DNA of 37,153 nt from an uncultured Chryseobacterium sp. (GCF_936933875.1 NZ_CAKZIK010000047.1:1-37153); one strand, 5' to 3'; positions 7,675 through 16,037 are shown, counted from the stretch's first letter. Numbers and translations are program-made. Notes: generated from the letters alone by a model not told the origin.

Positions 7675-8613
7675 ATGCTTTTAGAACTGAACAGTTTATT
7701 TTTTTCATATTCTCCCGAAAAACCGCTTTTTAAAAATCTTAACCTCAAGGTTGATGAAGGTAAAATTATCGCACTCGCAGGCGAAAGCGGTTGCGGAAAA
7801 TCTACACTTTTAAGCCTTATCTACGGATTATTGGATTGGCAACAGGGTGAAATTATTTTTAACGGAAAAGAAATTTTCGGACCGAAGAAAAATATAGTTC
7901 CCGGAGAAGCCGAAATGAAGTTGGTGGCACAAAATTATGATTTGATGCCTTACGCAACGGTTGCAGACAATGTGGGGAAATTTATTTCGAACATTAATCT
8001 TCAGGAAAAAAAGCAAAAAGTTGATGAATTGCTGCAGGTTGTTGGGATGGAAGAATTTGCTGATGTGAAGCCAAAATATTTGAGCGGTGGACAACAGCAG
8101 CGTGTTGCAATTGCAAGAGCACTTTCCGTAATGCCTAAATTACTTTTATTGGACGAACCTTTCAGCAACATAGATTTCTCCAGGAAAATTGAACTTCGCG
8201 AAAGGCTTTTCAATTACGTAAAAGAAAAAAATATTTCTTTACTTATTTCTACGCATGAAATTCAAGAAGTGATGCCATGGTTGGATCAAATTATTGTACT
8301 TCAGCAAGGCAGATTGATTCAGAACGACAATCCCGAAGAAACCTACAGATTCCCGTACAACGAATATGTTGCGAAACTTTTTGGCGAAGTGAATGTTCTG
8401 TCCGATGAACAGAAAAATGCTTTAGATCTGAATAAAAACTTTTGGTATCCTAACGAAATTCAACTTTCAGAAAACGGAAAACCGGCCAAAGTTCTGGAAA
8501 GCAGATTCGCGGGAAGTCATTACTGGAACAGAATTTCCGTTGATGAAGTTCCTTTCGTCCTCTACTCTACCAAAAAATTAAGCGATACCGAAAAAGTGAT
8601 TTTTTCTGCATAA
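7675..8613 (+). CDS. ABC transporter ATP-binding protein
   Basis: 312 residues. The first 215 or so form a complete ABC ATPase: Walker A GESGCGKST (about 36-44), Q-loop VAQNYDLM, signature LSGGQQQR, Walker B LLLLDEP and the switch His in STHEIQEV. The C-terminal 90 residues form an extra domain (NEIQLSENGKPAKVLESRF, FVLYSTKKLSD), like the regulatory or TOBE-like tails of importers of the spermidine/Fe/sulfate type. No permease or binding protein is adjacent, so its substrate cannot be assigned. The MLLELNSLFFSYS start fits the first beta strand of the fold, and the promoter box ends four bases before it. Confidence 0.88.
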   Translation: MLLELNSLFFSYSPEKPLFKNLNLKVDEGKIIALAGESGCGKSTLLSLIYGLLDWQQGEIIFNGKEIFGPKKNIVPGEAEMKLVAQNYDLMPYATVADNVGKFISNINLQEKKQKVDELLQVVGMEEFADVKPKYLSGGQQQRVAIARALSVMPKLLLLDEPFSNIDFSRKIELRERLFNYVKEKNISLLISTHEIQEVMPWLDQIIVLQQGRLIQNDNPEETYRFPYNEYVAKLFGEVNVLSDEQKNALDLNKNFWYPNEIQLSENGKPAKVLESRFAGSHYWNRISVDEVPFVLYSTKKLSDTEKVIFSA

Positions 8614-8617
8614 AATT

Positions 8618-8653
8618 CCTAAATTTTTGGCATACATTTTGGAAAAATTTGGG
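8618..8653 (+). terminator. Possible weak terminator after the ABC gene
   Basis: Imperfect stem CCTAAATTTTT / AAAAATTTGGG (11 bp, one G-U pair) with a 14-base loop, AT-rich, no strong T-run after it. Confidence 0.35.
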
Positions 8654-8777
8654 TAACTTTGTTTCTCCACATAAGGAAATTTTTGGTTAATTCTCTTTCT
8701 GCCTTTAAGACGAAATTAGCATGTATTGCAACCAAGTCTTTGAAAAGAACCCTGACTGAACTTTTCCTTTTTTTATG

Positions 8778-8810
8778 CGTCATAGCGAGGAAGAATGACG
8801 AAGCAATCCC
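8778..8810. repeat. Dispersed GTCATAGCGAGGAA...GACGAAGCAATC repeat
   Basis: CGTCATAGCGAGGAAGAATG followed by ACGAAGCAATCCC belongs to a repeat found in many bacterial genomes (GTCATTGCGAGG...AACGAAGCAATC). It lies between the convergent ABC and yjdM genes. It creates a spurious plus-strand reading frame (8659-8907). Confidence 0.65.
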
Positions 8811-8817
8811 AAACTTT

Positions 8818-9150
8818 CTAAGCCTTTTTCACAAACTCCGATTTCAAAGCCATAGAACCGAAACCATCAATTTTACAGTCAATATTATGGTCGGAATCTG
8901 GTCTTAAACGGATATTTTTCACTTTAGTTCCTGCTTTTACAAGTTTTGGCGCACCTTTTACCGGCAAATCTTTCACCACCACTACAGAATCTCCGTTCTG
9001 AAGTTCGTTCCCGTTAGAATCAAAAACTTTATCAGCACTGCCTACTTCTGCAGGGTCAAATTCATGGAAACATTGGCTGCAAACCAAAAGATTGTCCTGT
9101 TCGTAAGTATATTCGGAGCCACATTTTGGGCAAGGCATTAAATCGCTCAT
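8818..9150 (-). CDS. yjdM: Zinc-ribbon protein of the YjdM/PhnA family
   Basis: 110 residues. An N-terminal zinc ribbon with CPKC (residues 7-10) and CSQC (24-27) leads into the PhnA core domain (FDSNGNELQNGDSVVVVKDLPVKGA, LRPDSDHNIDCKIDGFGSMALKSEFVKKA), whose C-terminal ending is almost invariant in the family. The family was once linked to alkylphosphonate use, but its real role is unknown, and no phosphonate genes are nearby. A TACCTTTG -7 box lies 16 bases upstream. Confidence 0.95.
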   Translation of the reverse strand: MSDLMPCPKCGSEYTYEQDNLLVCSQCFHEFDPAEVGSADKVFDSNGNELQNGDSVVVVKDLPVKGAPKLVKAGTKVKNIRLRPDSDHNIDCKIDGFGSMALKSEFVKKA

Positions 9151-9166
9151 TGTTTATTCGTTTTTG

Positions 9167-9174
9167 CAAAGGTA
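9167..9174 (-). promoter_or_regulatory. -7 promoter box for yjdM
   Basis: Minus strand TACCTTTG, an exact TAnnTTTG, 16 bases before the yjdM ATG. No obvious -33 TTG. Confidence 0.55.
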
Positions 9175-9198
9175 TTTATTTCCCACAGATTTCATAGA

Positions 9199-9229
9199 TT
9201 GTCACTGATTTTTAAAAACCGTATTTTTG
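9199..9229 (+). promoter_or_regulatory. Promoter of the RsmB-like methyltransferase gene
   Basis: TTG at 9199-9201, a 20-base spacer and TATTTTTG at 9222-9229 match the flavobacterial consensus TTG-N17-23-TAnnTTTG. It lies 49 bases before the ATG. Confidence 0.65.
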
Positions 9230-9278
9230 CAAAGTTTTAGCATTCAAAATCTAAAATTCAAAATTTAAAATCTCCCAA

Positions 9279-10484
9279 ATGGAACTTATACACCGAAATC
9301 TACTCATAGGAATACACGACGCATTACAGGAAACTTTTTTTGAGAAAAATAAGTACGCCGATAAAGTGATAGAGCGACTTCTGAAAGCCAACCGTAAATG
9401 GGGAAGCCAGGACAGAGCCGTGGTTTCCGAAATTTTCTACAACATTATCCGTTGGAAAAAACGTCTGGAATATTATATGGGAGAAGGTGTAAAACCGTCA
9501 AACATTTACAAGCTCATTATTACCTATTGTTTGTGGAGCAAAACGCACTACAAAAAATTTGAGGAATTCGACGGTATTAAAATCGCGGATGTTTTAACCA
9601 AGCTGAAAAAAGGAACTGTTCCTACAAAAGCAATTGAATATTCCATACCGGAATGGTTGGCTGAAACTTTGGAAAAAGAACTCGGCCCGAAATGGGAAAA
9701 AGAAATGGATGCTTTGAACGAACAGGCACCGACGGTACTTCGTGCTAACACACTGAAAACTTCTGCAAAACATTTGATGGAAGAATTGGCGCACGAAAAT
9801 GTGGAAAGTCATACCATCAGAAATTATCCTGATGCGGTAGAACTTCAGGAAAAGAAAAACGTTTTCTTAACTTCGGCTTTTAAGGAAGGCTTATTTGAAG
9901 TTCAGGATGCGAGTTCGCAAAAAATAGGCGAATTTTTAGGTGTTGAACCCGGAATGCGTGTTGTGGACGCTTGCGCAGGAGCCGGTGGAAAAACTTTGCA
10001 TTTGGCAGCTTTAATGGAAAATAAAGGTCAAATTATTGCGCTTGATATTTTCGAATGGAAATTAGCAGAACTGAAACGCCGCGCCAAAAGAGCCGGAGCT
10101 CACAATATTGAAACCCGCATGATTTCCGACAATAAAGTCATCAAAAGACTGCACGAGAAAGCAGACAGACTGTTGATTGACGCACCTTGTTCCGGTCTTG
10201 GAGTTTTGAAAAGAAACCCGGATTCCAAATGGAAAATCGACCAAGATTTTATTGACAGAATTAAAGGTGAACAGCAGCAGATTCTTCAGGATTACTCAAA
10301 AATTTTGAAGAAAGGCGGAAAAATGATTTACGCAACCTGCTCAATCCTTCCTTCTGAAAACAATGGTCAGGTTGAAACATTTTTAGAAAAAAATGCGGAC
10401 TTTAAATTGGTTAAAGACGAAAAAATTATGCCGAGCGAAGGCTACGACGGATTTTATATGGCGCTGATTGAAAGAAAAGCATAA
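9279..10484 (+). CDS. RsmB/NOP-family rRNA cytosine-C5 methyltransferase
   Basis: 401 residues. An N-terminal NusB-like RNA-binding helical region (about 1-150) precedes a SAM-dependent methyltransferase domain with motif I VVDACAGAGGKTLHLA, motif IV DAPCSGLGVLKRNPD and motif VI YATCSILPSENN. The two cysteines in PCSG and ATCS are the release and nucleophilic residues of m5C RNA methyltransferases. The likely substrate is 16S rRNA (RsmB, position 967 in E. coli numbering), but RsmF or another NOP-type target cannot be excluded. It is monocistronic behind a consensus promoter, with no obvious terminator. Confidence 0.9.
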   Translation: MELIHRNLLIGIHDALQETFFEKNKYADKVIERLLKANRKWGSQDRAVVSEIFYNIIRWKKRLEYYMGEGVKPSNIYKLIITYCLWSKTHYKKFEEFDGIKIADVLTKLKKGTVPTKAIEYSIPEWLAETLEKELGPKWEKEMDALNEQAPTVLRANTLKTSAKHLMEELAHENVESHTIRNYPDAVELQEKKNVFLTSAFKEGLFEVQDASSQKIGEFLGVEPGMRVVDACAGAGGKTLHLAALMENKGQIIALDIFEWKLAELKRRAKRAGAHNIETRMISDNKVIKRLHEKADRLLIDAPCSGLGVLKRNPDSKWKIDQDFIDRIKGEQQQILQDYSKILKKGGKMIYATCSILPSENNGQVETFLEKNADFKLVKDEKIMPSEGYDGFYMALIERKA

Positions 10485-11047
10485 TTGTTTCTCACAGATT
10501 TGACTTAGTCGAATTAAAGTTTCACGAATTTTCACAGATTTGATTAATGCTCTCGCAGATCGTACGGATGAAGCAAATTTTTGAATAGAGAACTTTACTA
10601 AGTGAAACGCCTTTGCTCCTTACAAGTTAATTCATTTAAAAAATTCTTTGCGTTTTTGCGTTGATTTGTACTAAGTTATTTAATTTAAGTAAAAGTCATA
10701 ACAGCATTTGTGTCATGCTATTAGATTAATAATTTAAGTTATCACTATTGTAAACATAGGATGATAAACTTTGTGGTTGAGTTTCATAGTTAAAGGAAGC
10801 AGAAAATTATTCGTGCATTCGTGGCAATTTCATTTTCTAACTAAAAAAAATTCGCCATCAACTATAAAATTTCAATTTTAACTTAAATTTTTCCTATTTA
10901 AAAATTAATTTTAGAATATTTTTCTTATTTAATTAAATTTATTTTTATTTTATAAACTTTGGCTTTATCATTGCAAAAGAAAATTAATTAAAAACAGAAT
11001 ACGGTTTAAAATTCCAACTTTAAACCATCAACTTTAAACTTATTGCT
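10485..11047. other. 563-base AT-rich intergenic region upstream of asnB
   Basis: No credible gene. The first third has dispersed-repeat text (CTCACAGATTTGA, TTTCACAGATTTGA, CTCTCGCAGATC) similar to 9183-9210. At 10809-10826 ATTCGTGCATTCGTGGCA recurs exactly at 21276-21293 before dnaG. The last 150 bases are very AT-rich and include ATAAACTTTGG near 10950, close to a -7 box but with one extra spacer base, which may be the asnB promoter. AACTTTAAACCATCAACTTTAAAC just before the ATG is a short direct duplication. Confidence 0.5.
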
Positions 11048-12718
11048 ATGTGCGGAATTGTATGTTTGTTTGATGCAAAACAGGAAACCCAAACTTTAAG
11101 ACCACAGGTCTTGGAAATGTCTAAAAAAATTCGTCATCGCGGTCCGGATTGGAGCGGTGTTTTTCAGGATGAAAAAGTTATATTCTCTCACGAAAGATTG
11201 GCAATTGTGGACCCTACTTCCGGTAAACAGCCACTTTTTTCAACCGACGGAAAAATTGTTTTGGCCGTGAATGGCGAAATCTACAACCACCGCGAACTTC
11301 GTGCAGAATTTCCGGAATATCAGTTTCAAACCGAATCGGATTGTGAAGTCATTATTCCACTTTTCAAAAAATTTGGAGCAGATTTTATCGATAAACTGAA
11401 CGGAATTTTTGCTTTCTCTATTTACGACACAGAGAAAAATGAATATTTAATTACGCGTGACCACATGGGAATTTGCCCGTTGTATCACGGTTGGGACAAA
11501 AGTGGAAACTATTATGTGGCTTCCGAACTAAAAGCTTTGGAAGGCGTTTGCAAAACCATTGAAACTTTTTTACCGGGACATTATGTTTACAGCAAAGAAG
11601 GTCACGAACTTCAGCAGTGGTACAAAAGAGATTGGGAAGATTTCGAAAAAGTAAAAGACAACGAAACTGACATCAAAAAAATTCGTGAAGCTTTGGAAGC
11701 TGCGGTTCATAGACAGTTGATGAGCGACGTTCCGTATGGTGTTTTGCTTTCCGGAGGCTTGGATTCTTCAATTACTTCTGCAATCGCTGCAAAATATGCG
11801 AGAAACAGAATTGAAAGCGGCGATACTCAGGAAGCGTGGTATCCACGTTTGCATAGTTTTGCCGTAGGTTTGGAAGGTTCTCCGGATTTGGCTGCTGCGC
11901 AAAAAGCAGCAGATTACATCGGTTCTATTCACCACGAAATTCATTTTACCGTTCAGGAAGGTTTGGACGCAGTTCGCGACGTGATTTATCATTTGGAAAC
12001 GTACGATGTTACTACAATCCGTGCTTCCACGCCGATGTATTTGATGGCGAGAGTCATTAAATCGATGGGAATTAAAATGGTACTTTCAGGAGAAGGTTCT
12101 GATGAATTGTTTGGAGGTTATCTGTATTTCCACAAAGCGCCGACTGCAAAAGATTTGCACGACGAAACCGTAAGAAAACTGAACAAACTTCACCTATATG
12201 ACTGTTTGAGAGCAAACAAAGCTTTGATGAGTTGGGGAATTGAAGGACGTGTTCCGTTCCTTGATAAAGAATTTATGGATGTTGCGATGACGGTAAATCC
12301 GAAGGATAAAATGGTAGGAAGCCACGAACCAAGGATTGAAAAATGGTTGTTGAGAAAGGCTTTCGAAGATATGTTGCCGGAAAATATTGCGTGGAGACAA
12401 AAAGAACAGTTTTCTGACGGTGTTGGTTATTCCTGGATTGATACTTTGAAAGAAGTTGCTGAAAAAGAAGTCACTGACGAAATGATGGCGAATGCGAAAT
12501 TCCGTTTCCCTTTAAATACGCCTCAAAACAAAGAAGAATATCGTTACAGAACGATTTTCGAAGAGCATTTCCCAAGCGAAACTGCAGCTGCAACCGTTCC
12601 TTCTGTCCCTTCAGTGGCTTGTTCTACACCAATTGCTTTGGAATGGGACGAGGCCTTCAAAAATGCGAACGACCCAAGTGGAAGAGCGGTGATTTCGGTG
12701 CATGAAGACTCTTATTAA
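11048..12718 (+). CDS. asnB: Asparagine synthase B (glutamine-hydrolysing)
   Basis: 556 residues. It makes asparagine from aspartate, glutamine and ATP. The N-terminal class II glutaminase domain starts MCGIVCLFDA, so Cys2 becomes the N-terminal nucleophile after Met removal; IRHRGPDWSG and the NGEIYNHREL loop bind glutamine. The synthetase domain has the pyrophosphate loop LLSGGLDSSITSAI and LSGEGSDELFGGYLYF. WGIEGRVPFLDKEFMD is also typical. Length agrees with bacterial AsnB of the E. coli type. It is followed by a strong terminator at 12802. The long AT-rich leader region upstream may hold regulation, but none is evident. Confidence 0.97.
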   Translation: MCGIVCLFDAKQETQTLRPQVLEMSKKIRHRGPDWSGVFQDEKVIFSHERLAIVDPTSGKQPLFSTDGKIVLAVNGEIYNHRELRAEFPEYQFQTESDCEVIIPLFKKFGADFIDKLNGIFAFSIYDTEKNEYLITRDHMGICPLYHGWDKSGNYYVASELKALEGVCKTIETFLPGHYVYSKEGHELQQWYKRDWEDFEKVKDNETDIKKIREALEAAVHRQLMSDVPYGVLLSGGLDSSITSAIAAKYARNRIESGDTQEAWYPRLHSFAVGLEGSPDLAAAQKAADYIGSIHHEIHFTVQEGLDAVRDVIYHLETYDVTTIRASTPMYLMARVIKSMGIKMVLSGEGSDELFGGYLYFHKAPTAKDLHDETVRKLNKLHLYDCLRANKALMSWGIEGRVPFLDKEFMDVAMTVNPKDKMVGSHEPRIEKWLLRKAFEDMLPENIAWRQKEQFSDGVGYSWIDTLKEVAEKEVTDEMMANAKFRFPLNTPQNKEEYRYRTIFEEHFPSETAAATVPSVPSVACSTPIALEWDEAFKNANDPSGRAVISVHEDSY

Positions 12719-12720
12719 TA

Positions 12721-12756
12721 GTCAATTGTGAATGGTGAATGGTGAATTGTCAATTT
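12721..12756 (+). repeat. GTCAATTGTGAATGGTGAAT repeat
   Basis: GTCAATTGTGAATGGTGAAT, then GGTGAATTGTCAATTT. It belongs to the same dispersed microsatellite-like family as 5605-5632 and 26141-26215, directly after asnB. Confidence 0.75.
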
Positions 12757-12801
12757 GCAATTATTCTAAAAAGTTATTTGATTAAGGTTAAATGATATAG
12801 A

Positions 12802-12834
12802 AAAACAGCGGCGAAAAATTTTCGCCGCTGTTTT
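12802..12834. terminator. Bidirectional terminator between asnB and the S24 repressor gene
   Basis: Stem AAAACAGCGGCGAAAA / TTTTCGCCGCTGTTTT, up to 16 bp (about 14 bp with a practical loop), T-runs in both directions. It overlaps the first bases of the minus-strand stop codon at 12833. Confidence 0.88.
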
Positions 12835-13591
12835 ATTTTGAAATGCTTTTGATTTCTTTCCGAAGTTCTTCAAACATACTTTTGATGTTCCGGTATTCGA
12901 AACTGACGGGTTCAATTTCTTCTGTGTTGATGCTACATGCAAATTCCCAAATTTCCAGAACATTGTCCCACTCTATTTCGTAAGGCGCATAAAACTGATT
13001 GTCTGAACTTACAATACTTCCCGCTTTTCCTTTTTGAGCGTATCTTTTGTAAACAATCCCATCATTTCGGGTAATGAAAATGTAGGTTTTTCCGGTTTTT
13101 AAATCGTCTTTATTTTCGATGTATTTTCCCACGATAAAAGTTCCGTCGTTGTAAGGTGGCATAGAATCTCCACTTGCCGGAAACGCACGGTATTTTCCGT
13201 TCCGCAGAAACGGAAGCGAAATCGTCTGCAAACCTTCGATATATTCCGGGTCGGAATAGCCGCTTAAATATCCCATTTGAGCGCGGTGCGGAATAATTTC
13301 TATTTTATTTTCGCCGTAACTGTCCACTTTTATCGGAAGCACAATTCTGTTGTCCGGAAGTTTGATGATTTCGTCCAATGAATATTTCCGAACATCCACA
13401 GAAACCAAAAGGTCGATACTGATTTTATAGTATTTGGAAATCTTCATCAGCATCATAATTGGTGGTTCCGAAGCACCGTCTTCGTACTTTGCATATCTTC
13501 CCCGCGTAATCAATAAACTGTCTGCAACCTTTTGCTGCGACAGGTTAAGCTTTGCGCGAAGATATCTCATATTATCTGCTAAAACTGACAT
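12833..13591 (-). CDS. XRE-family regulator with S24 (LexA/CI-like) C-terminal domain
   Basis: 252 residues. The N-terminal helix-turn-helix domain (about 4-62; LRAKLNLSQQKVADSLLITRG) is linked to an S24 peptidase fold. The catalytic Ser143 lies in GDSMPPYNDG and the general base Lys182 in GIVYKRY. The usual Ala-Gly self-cleavage pair before the Y-L-x-G-Y segment reads Met106-Gly107 (AQMGYLSGY), so autocleavage may be impaired or different. Such proteins act as stress- or phage-type repressors; no SOS or phage genes are nearby, so the target is unknown. It is alone on its strand between two terminators. A TATATTTG box lies upstream, as expected for a possibly self-regulated gene. Confidence 0.88.
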   Translation of the reverse strand: MSVLADNMRYLRAKLNLSQQKVADSLLITRGRYAKYEDGASEPPIMMLMKISKYYKISIDLLVSVDVRKYSLDEIIKLPDNRIVLPIKVDSYGENKIEIIPHRAQMGYLSGYSDPEYIEGLQTISLPFLRNGKYRAFPASGDSMPPYNDGTFIVGKYIENKDDLKTGKTYIFITRNDGIVYKRYAQKGKAGSIVSSDNQFYAPYEIEWDNVLEIWEFACSINTEEIEPVSFEYRNIKSMFEELRKEIKSISK

Positions 13592-13609
13592 TGCTATTTT
13601 TTATAACAA

Positions 13610-13617
13610 CAAATATA
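13610..13617 (-). promoter_or_regulatory. -7 promoter box for the S24 repressor gene
   Basis: Minus strand TATATTTG, 18 bases before the ATG. No clear -33 TTG. Nearby AT-rich palindromic text could be an operator, but none could be fixed. Confidence 0.5.
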
Positions 13618-13692
13618 AATGTTTTTGATATAAAAAAGAACATCTAAAGAAAAACTTTTACAAAGATTTTGAACTTTGAAAAAGTGTATAAA

Positions 13693-13725
13693 AAAAATCA
13701 GAACGGCGGAGCTGTTCTGATTTTT
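13693..13725. terminator. Terminator of the DUF1599-to-prmA operon
   Basis: 15-bp stem AAAAATCAGAACGGC / GCTGTTCTGATTTTT (one G-U pair) with loop GGA. On the minus strand it lies 30 bases after the prmA stop and upstream of the S24 gene promoter. Confidence 0.85.
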
Positions 13726-13754
13726 TTATTGAATTGTTATTGAAATATTTCTTC

Positions 13755-14585
13755 TTAAGATTTTTCCAGCAACAAAGAAACCCATTCTTCACGCTGTAAT
13801 TTTTTCTGAAGCGTTAAATTTTGTGCATTGCAAACTTCCAAAATATCGTCCACATCGAAGAAGCACAAACCTGAAAGCAACAGTTTGCCACCACTGTTCA
13901 GTACTTTTACATAAGTTGGAATATCGGAAATGAGAATATTTCGGTTGATGTTCGCTAAAATGATATCAAAATTTTCGGAGCCTAAATTTTCTGCAGTTCC
14001 CTGAGAAATATCGAGTTCTACTTCATTTCTTTCAGCGTTTTCTTTTGAATTTTCTACCGACCATTCATCAATGTCAATCGCAACGGTTCTTCCCGCTCCT
14101 CTTTGTTTGGCAAAAATAGCTAAAACGGATGTTCCGCAACCCATATCCAAAACTGTTTTTCCTTCCAAATCCATGTCCAGCATTTGCTGAATCATCAAAT
14201 GCGTTGTTGGATGATGTCCGGTTCCAAAAGACATTTTGGGCTGAATAACGATTTCATGAAAATTGGGGTTGGCTTCATGAAATTCTGCACGAATCAAAAC
14301 TTTATCGTCCACATTAATTGGGTCGAAGTTTTTTTCCCATTCTTCGTTCCAATTGATGTTCGGCATTTCGGAAAAGGTGTAGGTTACCTGAACTTCAGGA
14401 TTGTTGAGCAGGGAAACTTCTTTAAGCTCTGCTTCGTTATACAGTTCTTTCTGAATGTACGCCAAAATCCCGTCGTTTTCCTCCGTAAAACTGTCGAAAC
14501 CAATTTCGATGAGTTCTGCCATGAGAATTTCGTTCCACGGATATAGAGGAGTGATTTTAAAGTTGAATTCGAGGTAGTTGTTCAT
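13755..14585 (-). CDS. prmA: Ribosomal protein L11 methyltransferase
   Basis: 276 residues. PrmA trimethylates lysines and the N-terminus of ribosomal protein L11. The N-terminal substrate-recognition domain (about 1-95) is joined to a class I methyltransferase core with motif I VLDMGCGTSVLAIFAKQRGA, IDIDEWSVENSKENAERN and motif IV ILANINRNIL. FGTGHHPTTHLMIQQM is the family signature. Length is slightly under that of E. coli PrmA. It is the last gene of a minus-strand block; the 157-base gap to tpiA is filled by a repeat element, so co-transcription is likely but unproven. Confidence 0.95.
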   Translation of the reverse strand: MNNYLEFNFKITPLYPWNEILMAELIEIGFDSFTEENDGILAYIQKELYNEAELKEVSLLNNPEVQVTYTFSEMPNINWNEEWEKNFDPINVDDKVLIRAEFHEANPNFHEIVIQPKMSFGTGHHPTTHLMIQQMLDMDLEGKTVLDMGCGTSVLAIFAKQRGAGRTVAIDIDEWSVENSKENAERNEVELDISQGTAENLGSENFDIILANINRNILISDIPTYVKVLNSGGKLLLSGLCFFDVDDILEVCNAQNLTLQKKLQREEWVSLLLEKS

Positions 14586-14600
14586 TTTTTTGTTTTGTTG

Positions 14601-14735
14601 ACGCAGTTTGCGTGAGCGATGGTAGTGAAAATCCTTTCTTTTTGCGCGGCGGCTTCGCCGCCGCGCAAAAAGAAAGATTGTAACGGACGTAGCGACCCGA
14701 CGCTGCTGCTAAAGCTTTGGCAAGGGACACGCCCC
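14601..14735. repeat. Palindromic dispersed element, copy A
   Basis: The core is a perfect 20-bp palindrome (14634-14653 with 14657-14676) with loop TTC, rich in GC (GCGCGGCGGC arm) inside an AT-rich genome. Its flanks GAGCGATGGTAGTGAAAATC and GATTGTAACGGACGTAGCG, ending ACACGCCCCAAA, resemble copy B at 25311-25415 read on the minus strand (GATGGAACGGCAT, GACAGCCGGAAG, GCGCCCCAAA). The small hairpin ACGCA/TGCGT is at 14601-14613. It lies between tpiA and prmA and would form a very stable RNA hairpin in their shared transcript. Confidence 0.75.
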
Positions 14736-14742
14736 AAATATT

Positions 14743-15504
14743 TTAAGAATTAAATCCTTCGATAATTTTTGCGAAATCGTCGATTTTCAAGGCTGCTCCA
14801 CCGATTAATCCACCGTCGATATCGGGTTGAGAGAAAATTTCTTTCGCGTTATCTGGCTTCACAGAACCTCCGTAAAGGATGGAAACCTCATCCGCAACTT
14901 CCTGACCGTATTTGTTGGCGATTAAACTTCTGATGTGCGCGTGGATTTCCTGCGCCTGTTCCGGAGTTGCAGTTTCGCCGGTTCCGATGGCCCAAACCGG
15001 TTCGTAAGCGATCACTACTTTCTTGATTTCGTCCGCAGAAAGCGTGAAAAGCGCCACTTCGGTCTGATTTTTCACCACTTCGAAATGTTGTCCGGATTTG
15101 CGCTGCTCCAACGTTTCGCCGTTGCAGTAAATTGGTGTTAAACCTTTGTCTAAAGCCAATTTCACTTTTCTGTTGCAGTGAGAATCTGTTTCGCCGTGGT
15201 ATTGTCTGCGCTCGGAATGTCCGATGATAACACCGTCTGCATCGATGGATTCCAACATATCTGCTGAAATTTCGCCTGTATAAGCGCCGCTTTCGTGTTC
15301 GCTCATGTCCTGTGCGAAAACGCCGATTTCGTTGTTTTCGTAAATGTCTTTTGCCATCATTAAATATAGTGACGGTGGTGCGATGTACACTTCGCAGTTG
15401 GTAGCGTTATTTTTTTTGTATTCCAATAACTGAAACATCAATTGCTGTGCATCGATGACGTTTTTGTTCATTTTCCAGTTTCCGGCTACGATATTTTTTC
15501 TCAT
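14743..15504 (-). CDS. tpiA: Triosephosphate isomerase
   Basis: 253 residues, a TIM-barrel enzyme that interconverts dihydroxyacetone phosphate and glyceraldehyde-3-phosphate. Catalytic residues are visible: Lys11 in GNWKMN, His96 in GHSERRQ, and Glu168 in AYEPVWAIGTG. The phosphate-binding loop YGGSVKPDNA is near the C-terminus. Full length with no anomalies. In Bacteroidota it often follows a DoxX-type gene and DUF1599, as here. Confidence 0.98.
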   Translation of the reverse strand: MRKNIVAGNWKMNKNVIDAQQLMFQLLEYKKNNATNCEVYIAPPSLYLMMAKDIYENNEIGVFAQDMSEHESGAYTGEISADMLESIDADGVIIGHSERRQYHGETDSHCNRKVKLALDKGLTPIYCNGETLEQRKSGQHFEVVKNQTEVALFTLSADEIKKVVIAYEPVWAIGTGETATPEQAQEIHAHIRSLIANKYGQEVADEVSILYGGSVKPDNAKEIFSQPDIDGGLIGGAALKIDDFAKIIEGFNS

Positions 15505-15557
15505 TTCTTTTGGGTTTGAAATTGTTTGAATTGAGTTTGATTTGGTTTGATAAAGTT

Positions 15558-15584
15558 GACTCTTCGACTTCGCTCAGAGTGACA
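15558..15584. repeat. TTCGACTTCGCTCA repeat, copy 1
   Basis: A 27-base element, GACTCTTCGACTTCGCTCAG then AGTGACA. It is identical to 16038-16064 and shares its core with 20841-20864 and with 26382-26407 (inverted). Confidence 0.85.
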
Positions 15585-15639
15585 TTTGAAGCAAAAAAAA
15601 TGACAAGCGAAGTGAATTCACCATTCACTTATTGACAAA

Positions 15640-15990
15640 TTAATCCTGCTTCCAGATATTTTTCAGCAGTTGGTAATAGGTATGCTCTTTATCGCTTACT
15701 TCATCATCTGCTTTTATGAGAGACTTCGCGAATTTTGCGAAAGATTTTCTTTCTGCTTCTGTAGAATCCTCCAAAAAGCACTGTGCGTGAAATTCAAAGT
15801 GGTCTTTCCAATCTTCAGGCTGAAGCAGCGCAATAGTTTCTAACTCGTTATCCAGATTCATTTTAAACGGAAATTCATCTGCCAAGTATTGTTGAATCAG
15901 CATTCCTTCCTCGGGAGCAAATTCGCCGTCCACAGAAGAAAGGATCATTAGGAGATGGTAACCTGCGATTGATTTATTTGATTTTTGCAT
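15640..15990 (-). CDS. TerB-like helical protein
   Basis: 116 residues, all-helical. MILSSVDGEFAPEEGMLIQQYLADEF is the helix/acidic-loop pattern of TerB-like (tellurite-resistance B) domains, and KADDEVSDKEHTYYQLLKNIW gives the second acidic turn. No signal or membrane segment, so probably cytoplasmic. TerB-like proteins bind divalent metal and act in membrane-associated stress complexes; no other ter genes are here, so a tellurite role should not be assumed. It sits between the DoxX-type gene and tpiA in the same direction, with TTCGACTTCGCTCA repeats in both flanking gaps. Confidence 0.7.
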   Translation of the reverse strand: MQKSNKSIAGYHLLMILSSVDGEFAPEEGMLIQQYLADEFPFKMNLDNELETIALLQPEDWKDHFEFHAQCFLEDSTEAERKSFAKFAKSLIKADDEVSDKEHTYYQLLKNIWKQD

Positions 15991-16037
15991 CTTTATTTTT
16001 GGTTTGATTTTATTTGAAGTAGTTTGATTTTCTTTTA

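Noticed and set aside
8659..8907. 82-codon plus-strand open frame after the ABC gene
   Set aside because: It is made largely of a dispersed GTCATAGCGAGG...GAAGCAATC repeat and overlaps the well-supported yjdM gene on the other strand.
15407..15628. 73-codon minus-strand frame overlapping the tpiA start
   Set aside because: It contains the repeat-derived peptide LSEVEE and overlaps tpiA codons; no independent support.
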